DNA from: Hydrogenimonas sp.
GTDB taxonomy: Bacteria > Campylobacterota > Campylobacteria > Campylobacterales > Hydrogenimonadaceae
NCBI GenBank assembly: GCA_015484905.1
Contig: WFUN01000050.1
Span: forward strand, 1 to 35,665
DNA length: 35,665 nt
Direction of reading: 5' to 3'
Positions 33,091 through 35,665 of the stretch are shown here, in pieces (positions within the stretch are counted from its first letter, which is position 1; the number at the start of each line of letters is the position of its first letter). A model generated the notes under the pieces. The model saw only the letters and a list, made by a program, of their open reading frames with translations. It made no database searches and had not been told where the DNA came from. The translations under genes and the position numbers were made by a program.

Positions 33091-34334
33091 AGGTTGCACT
33101 CTCCCTTGAGCGCTTCATCGCTTCTTTCACTAATCACACTTTTGTCACCAAGCGCTTTTAGTCGTTCCACTATAGGTGGATGAGAGTAGTAGAAAAAAAC
33201 GGTAAGCGGATGCGCTTTGGGAAAGCTCTGGTTTTCGTCGACCAGTTTTTTAAGAGCGCTTACAAGATTGGCAGCTTTGCACTGTTTTGCTGCATACCTG
33301 TCCGCTTCATACTCATTCTTTCTGCTGACAAAACTGATAACCGGCATAAATAGAAAAAGAAAAGCGGAAATCAGCAACATAAAAAGTATCATCAGCATTG
33401 CAGGTGTTTCACGAATACCAAGCTCCATAAAAAAGCTCGTAGGTATATGGCCAAATATATAAAATCCCACAAACAAAATACCGCCCAGCATGATGATGTT
33501 TTTGTAGATATCGTGGTGTTTGAAGTGGCCAAGTTCATGCCCAAGAACTGCCAGCAGCTCATCATCATTCAGCTTGCTTAGCAGTGTATCGAACAAGACG
33601 ACGCGCTTGCTCTTTCCCAATCCTCCAAAATAGGCGTTCAGTCTTGAATCTCGCCTGCTTGCGTCTATTACAAAAACCCCTTTGCTTTCAAATCCGCTTT
33701 TTTCAAGCAGCTTTTTTATTTTCTCATTGAGTTCATCGTTTTGAAGAGGCGAAAACTTGTTGAACATCGGAGCGATTAGAGTCGGATAGAGCAGATTTAT
33801 GAGAACAATAACCGAAAAAATCAGAAGAAAGCTGAAAAACCACCACATTGGAACATTCATAATTATCCAGGCTACTGCTGCACTGATAACGGAGGCTGCA
33901 GCAAGGGTCATAAGTCCGCCTTTGATCTGATCGCTTATAAACAGATGCGGGCTTGTATTGTTGAATTTAAATCTTTCGTCTATAACAAAAGTCTTATAGA
34001 TGGAAAAAGGCAATTCAACTATATAATTTACGATCAGAAAAAGATTGACGGCGACAACCGCCTGCAAAACGGGAGTCATGTTCCACGTGAGTGTATCGAG
34101 CCAGCGAATCCCCCATGAAAGCCAAAAGACAAACAGCGCATACTCTATCAGTGTCTCTACGATTTTTATACGTTCGGTCGAGATGAGATAGTCGGCTGCC
34201 TTCATATACCGACCCGGTGTCATCAATACCGGATTCATCTGCCTGGCGCGGGCGACAAAGCCTATTTGCATAACACTGATATAAATTTTCACAAGAATAT
34301 AGATAAAAAAAACAATGGAGAGCACTTCTGTCAT
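33087..34334 (-). CDS. M48-family (Ste24/CAAX prenyl protease-like) membrane metalloprotease
   Basis: A 415-residue integral-membrane zinc protease. The HEXXH motif is in VLGHELGHFKHHD and the third zinc ligand Glu is in NEYEADRYAAKQC. The N-terminal half has four to five membrane helices, and the block FVIDERFKFNNTSPHLFISDQIKGG is typical of bacterial Ste24 homologues. The VIDASRRDSRLNAYFGGLGKSKRVVLFDTLL stretch precedes the active site. These proteases handle membrane-protein quality control in bacteria. The start has AGGGGA about 7 bases upstream, and a minus-strand TATAAT lies at 34386-34391. It is the first gene of a four-gene operon. Confidence 0.93.
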   Translation of the reverse strand: MTEVLSIVFFIYILVKIYISVMQIGFVARARQMNPVLMTPGRYMKAADYLISTERIKIVETLIEYALFVFWLSWGIRWLDTLTWNMTPVLQAVVAVNLFLIVNYIVELPFSIYKTFVIDERFKFNNTSPHLFISDQIKGGLMTLAAASVISAAVAWIIMNVPMWWFFSFLLIFSVIVLINLLYPTLIAPMFNKFSPLQNDELNEKIKKLLEKSGFESKGVFVIDASRRDSRLNAYFGGLGKSKRVVLFDTLLSKLNDDELLAVLGHELGHFKHHDIYKNIIMLGGILFVGFYIFGHIPTSFFMELGIRETPAMLMILFMLLISAFLFLFMPVISFVSRKNEYEADRYAAKQCKAANLVSALKKLVDENQSFPKAHPLTVFFYYSHPPIVERLKALGDKSVISERSDEALKGECNL

Positions 34335-34385
34335 ATCTTTTTCCCCTGGTCCTTCATAAGCTCTCCCCCATCTTGAATAATGGAG

Positions 34386-34391
34386 ATTATA
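34386..34391 (-). promoter_or_regulatory. Candidate -10 box for the M48 protease operon
   Basis: TATAAT on the minus strand (GGCTATAATCTCC), 52 bases ahead of the start codon. No -35 hexamer at a normal distance. Confidence 0.5.
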
Positions 34392-34427
34392 GCCAAGATA
34401 GGTTAAAATCTCTTTTCAAAATAAAAA

Positions 34428-34433
34428 TATAAA
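34428..34433 (+). promoter_or_regulatory. Candidate -10 box for uup
   Basis: TATAAA followed by T in an A-rich stretch, 25 bases ahead of the uup ATG. It implies a leader of about 17 bases. Confidence 0.4.
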
Positions 34434-34457
34434 TCATCTTTGTAAGAAAAGGCGCCA

Positions 34458-35665
34458 ATGGCATTAATCGACCTGCTTGAAGTAGACAAACAGTTTGAAT
34501 CACAAATCATACTTGAAGGTATAAATTTTCATATTGATGAGTATGAACGGATTGTGATAGTGGGGCGTAACGGAAGCGGCAAATCGACACTGATGAAAAT
34601 TGTCAGTGGAGAAATTGAGCCGGACAGCGGCCGCAGAATAATCAAGCAGGGAATTAAAATAAAGATGCTCTCACAGCATCCAGTTTTTGAAGCGGGAGTG
34701 ACAGTAAAAGATGCCATAGAAAAAGAGCTTACTGAAATCCATGAAGCGAAAAGCAGATATGAGGAGATATCAAAGAAACTTGCAAAAGATTTTCAAAACA
34801 GAACTCTGCTTAACGAGCATGCAAAGCTTACAGCTTTTTTGGACTATCACAATGCCTGGAATTTGGATGACAAAATAGAACGGATTTTAAAAGAGTTCGA
34901 CCTGAAGGCCTACGAAGAAAGACCGGTCAACCTCTTAAGCGGAGGCGAACAGCGGCGTGTAGCCCTCGCCTCTTTACTGCTTCAAAAACCCGACATACTT
35001 TTACTGGACGAACCCACCAACCATCTGGATGTATATATGGTCGAATTTCTCGAAGAGTATCTTTTGAAAGAGAAGTTTACACTGTTTCTAATTTCACATG
35101 ACCGTTATTTCATAGATAAAATTGCGACAAGAACGGTAGAGATCGAAGATCATAAACTAAGAAGCTTCAAAGGTGGATACGAAAATTATTTGCAGCAAAA
35201 AGAGCGCCTTTTGCATGCGATGTCCAAGGAGCATGAAAATCTTTTAAAATTGCTAAAAGAGGAAGAGGAGTGGTTGCGTCGCGGCGTCAAGGCACGACTT
35301 AAACGCAATGAGGGGCGGAAAAAACGTCTACTTGAAATGCGTGAGCAGGCAAAAAAGAACCCTTCTGTCATTAGAAAAATCAGACTTGAACTCGAGCGAG
35401 AAAAACATAACTTCAATAGAGAAGAAGGATTTAGTCGCAAAAAAGTTCTTTTTGAAATGGAACATCTGCAAAAAAGTCTGGGTGGCAAGCCGCTTATCCA
35501 CAACTTTTCCAATCGAATACTCCAAAAGGACCGTATAGCAATAGTTGGCAAAAATGGAAGCGGAAAGTCTACTTTTCTCCATTTGCTGCTTGGACGTGAA
35601 AAACCTGACAGCGGCACCATAAAGCGTGGAGATTTCAAAATCGGATATTTTGACCAGCATAGAGA
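34458..35665 (+). CDS. uup: ABC-F family ATPase, Uup-like (C-terminus beyond window edge)
   Basis: Soluble tandem ABC protein of the ABC-F class, which acts on the ribosome. The first 402 codons are present. Domain 1 has Walker A GRNGSGKST, signature LLSGGEQRRVALA, LLLDEPTNHLDV and the switch His in ISHDRYF. The linker contains EEWLRRGVKARLKRNEGRKKRLLEM, the basic block that marks the Uup branch; domain 2 begins with Walker A GKNGSGKST. E. coli Uup is 635 residues, so roughly a third is missing, including any C-terminal coiled-coil DNA-binding domain. Start ATG 34458 has AAGG about 7 bases upstream. Confidence 0.92.
   Translation, partial: MALIDLLEVDKQFESQIILEGINFHIDEYERIVIVGRNGSGKSTLMKIVSGEIEPDSGRRIIKQGIKIKMLSQHPVFEAGVTVKDAIEKELTEIHEAKSRYEEISKKLAKDFQNRTLLNEHAKLTAFLDYHNAWNLDDKIERILKEFDLKAYEERPVNLLSGGEQRRVALASLLLQKPDILLLDEPTNHLDVYMVEFLEEYLLKEKFTLFLISHDRYFIDKIATRTVEIEDHKLRSFKGGYENYLQQKERLLHAMSKEHENLLKLLKEEEEWLRRGVKARLKRNEGRKKRLLEMREQAKKNPSVIRKIRLELEREKHNFNREEGFSRKKVLFEMEHLQKSLGGKPLIHNFSNRILQKDRIAIVGKNGSGKSTFLHLLLGREKPDSGTIKRGDFKIGYFDQHR

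Noticed and set aside
1-35665. tRNA, rRNA, CRISPR array, insertion sequence or prophage genes
   Set aside because: None was recognised: there are no regularly spaced repeats, transposase or integrase motifs, or cloverleaf-like segments in the few short gaps.

Overview
The window is a gene-dense chromosomal segment (roughly 40% G+C by eye) of a member of the Campylobacterota (Epsilonproteobacteria), most likely a free-living lineage rather than Campylobacter or Helicobacter. The evidence is gene order. A DUF2018 gene, ispB, hemA, proS, fxsA, hemC and a UbiD-type menaquinone decarboxylase run together. A ppiD-ftsA-ftsZ operon lies near a divergent rsmH, and tsaE-lptB-rpoN are adjacent. All of these orders are familiar from this phylum. 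No tRNA, rRNA, insertion sequence, prophage or CRISPR array was seen, and nearly every base is coding.

Layout, left to right: (1) 1-2645, minus strand: an S4 RNA-binding protein, trpD, tsaE, lptB and the start of rpoN (cut by the window edge). (2) 2796-6293, plus strand: an Mla/MCE lipid-transport operon (MlaE with a fused N-terminal STAS-like domain, MlaF, MlaD, auxiliary lipoprotein). (3) 15061-6288, minus strand: a nine-gene operon for haem, isoprenoid quinone and prolyl-tRNA synthesis, with a small secreted protein and a periplasmic thiol oxidoreductase inserted. (4) 20318-15239, minus strand: four overlapping genes that encode a LuxI/FeeM-superfamily N-acyltransferase, a TonB-dependent outer-membrane receptor, a YfiR-like periplasmic protein and a membrane GGDEF/EAL protein. 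(5) 26795-20383, minus strand: bioA, a DUF72 gene, rsmH, an FtsL-like protein and an RND permease without an adaptor gene, closed by a terminator. (6) 26977-30982, plus strand: ppiD, ftsA, ftsZ. (7) 34334-30986, minus strand: an M48 protease, prmC, a DUF4149 protein and a second, solitary MlaF-type ATPase. (8) 34458-end, plus strand: an Uup-type ABC-F ATPase, cut by the window edge.

The most interesting locus is region 4. It reads as a complete signalling path from signal synthesis, through outer membrane and periplasm, to cyclic-di-GMP turnover. Its first gene has the conserved acid/arginine residues of acyl-homoserine-lactone and N-acyl-amino-acid synthases. Its last three genes resemble a YfiBNR-type pathway in which a TonB receptor takes the place of the outer-membrane component. 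The linkage is visible in the sequence (1-, 8- and 11-base overlaps); the function is inference.

The second notable element is the 181-base divergent region between bioA and ppiD. It holds a nearly perfect 28-base palindrome, a smaller inverted repeat, a 10-base palindrome and a 9-base direct repeat spaced exactly 60 bases apart.
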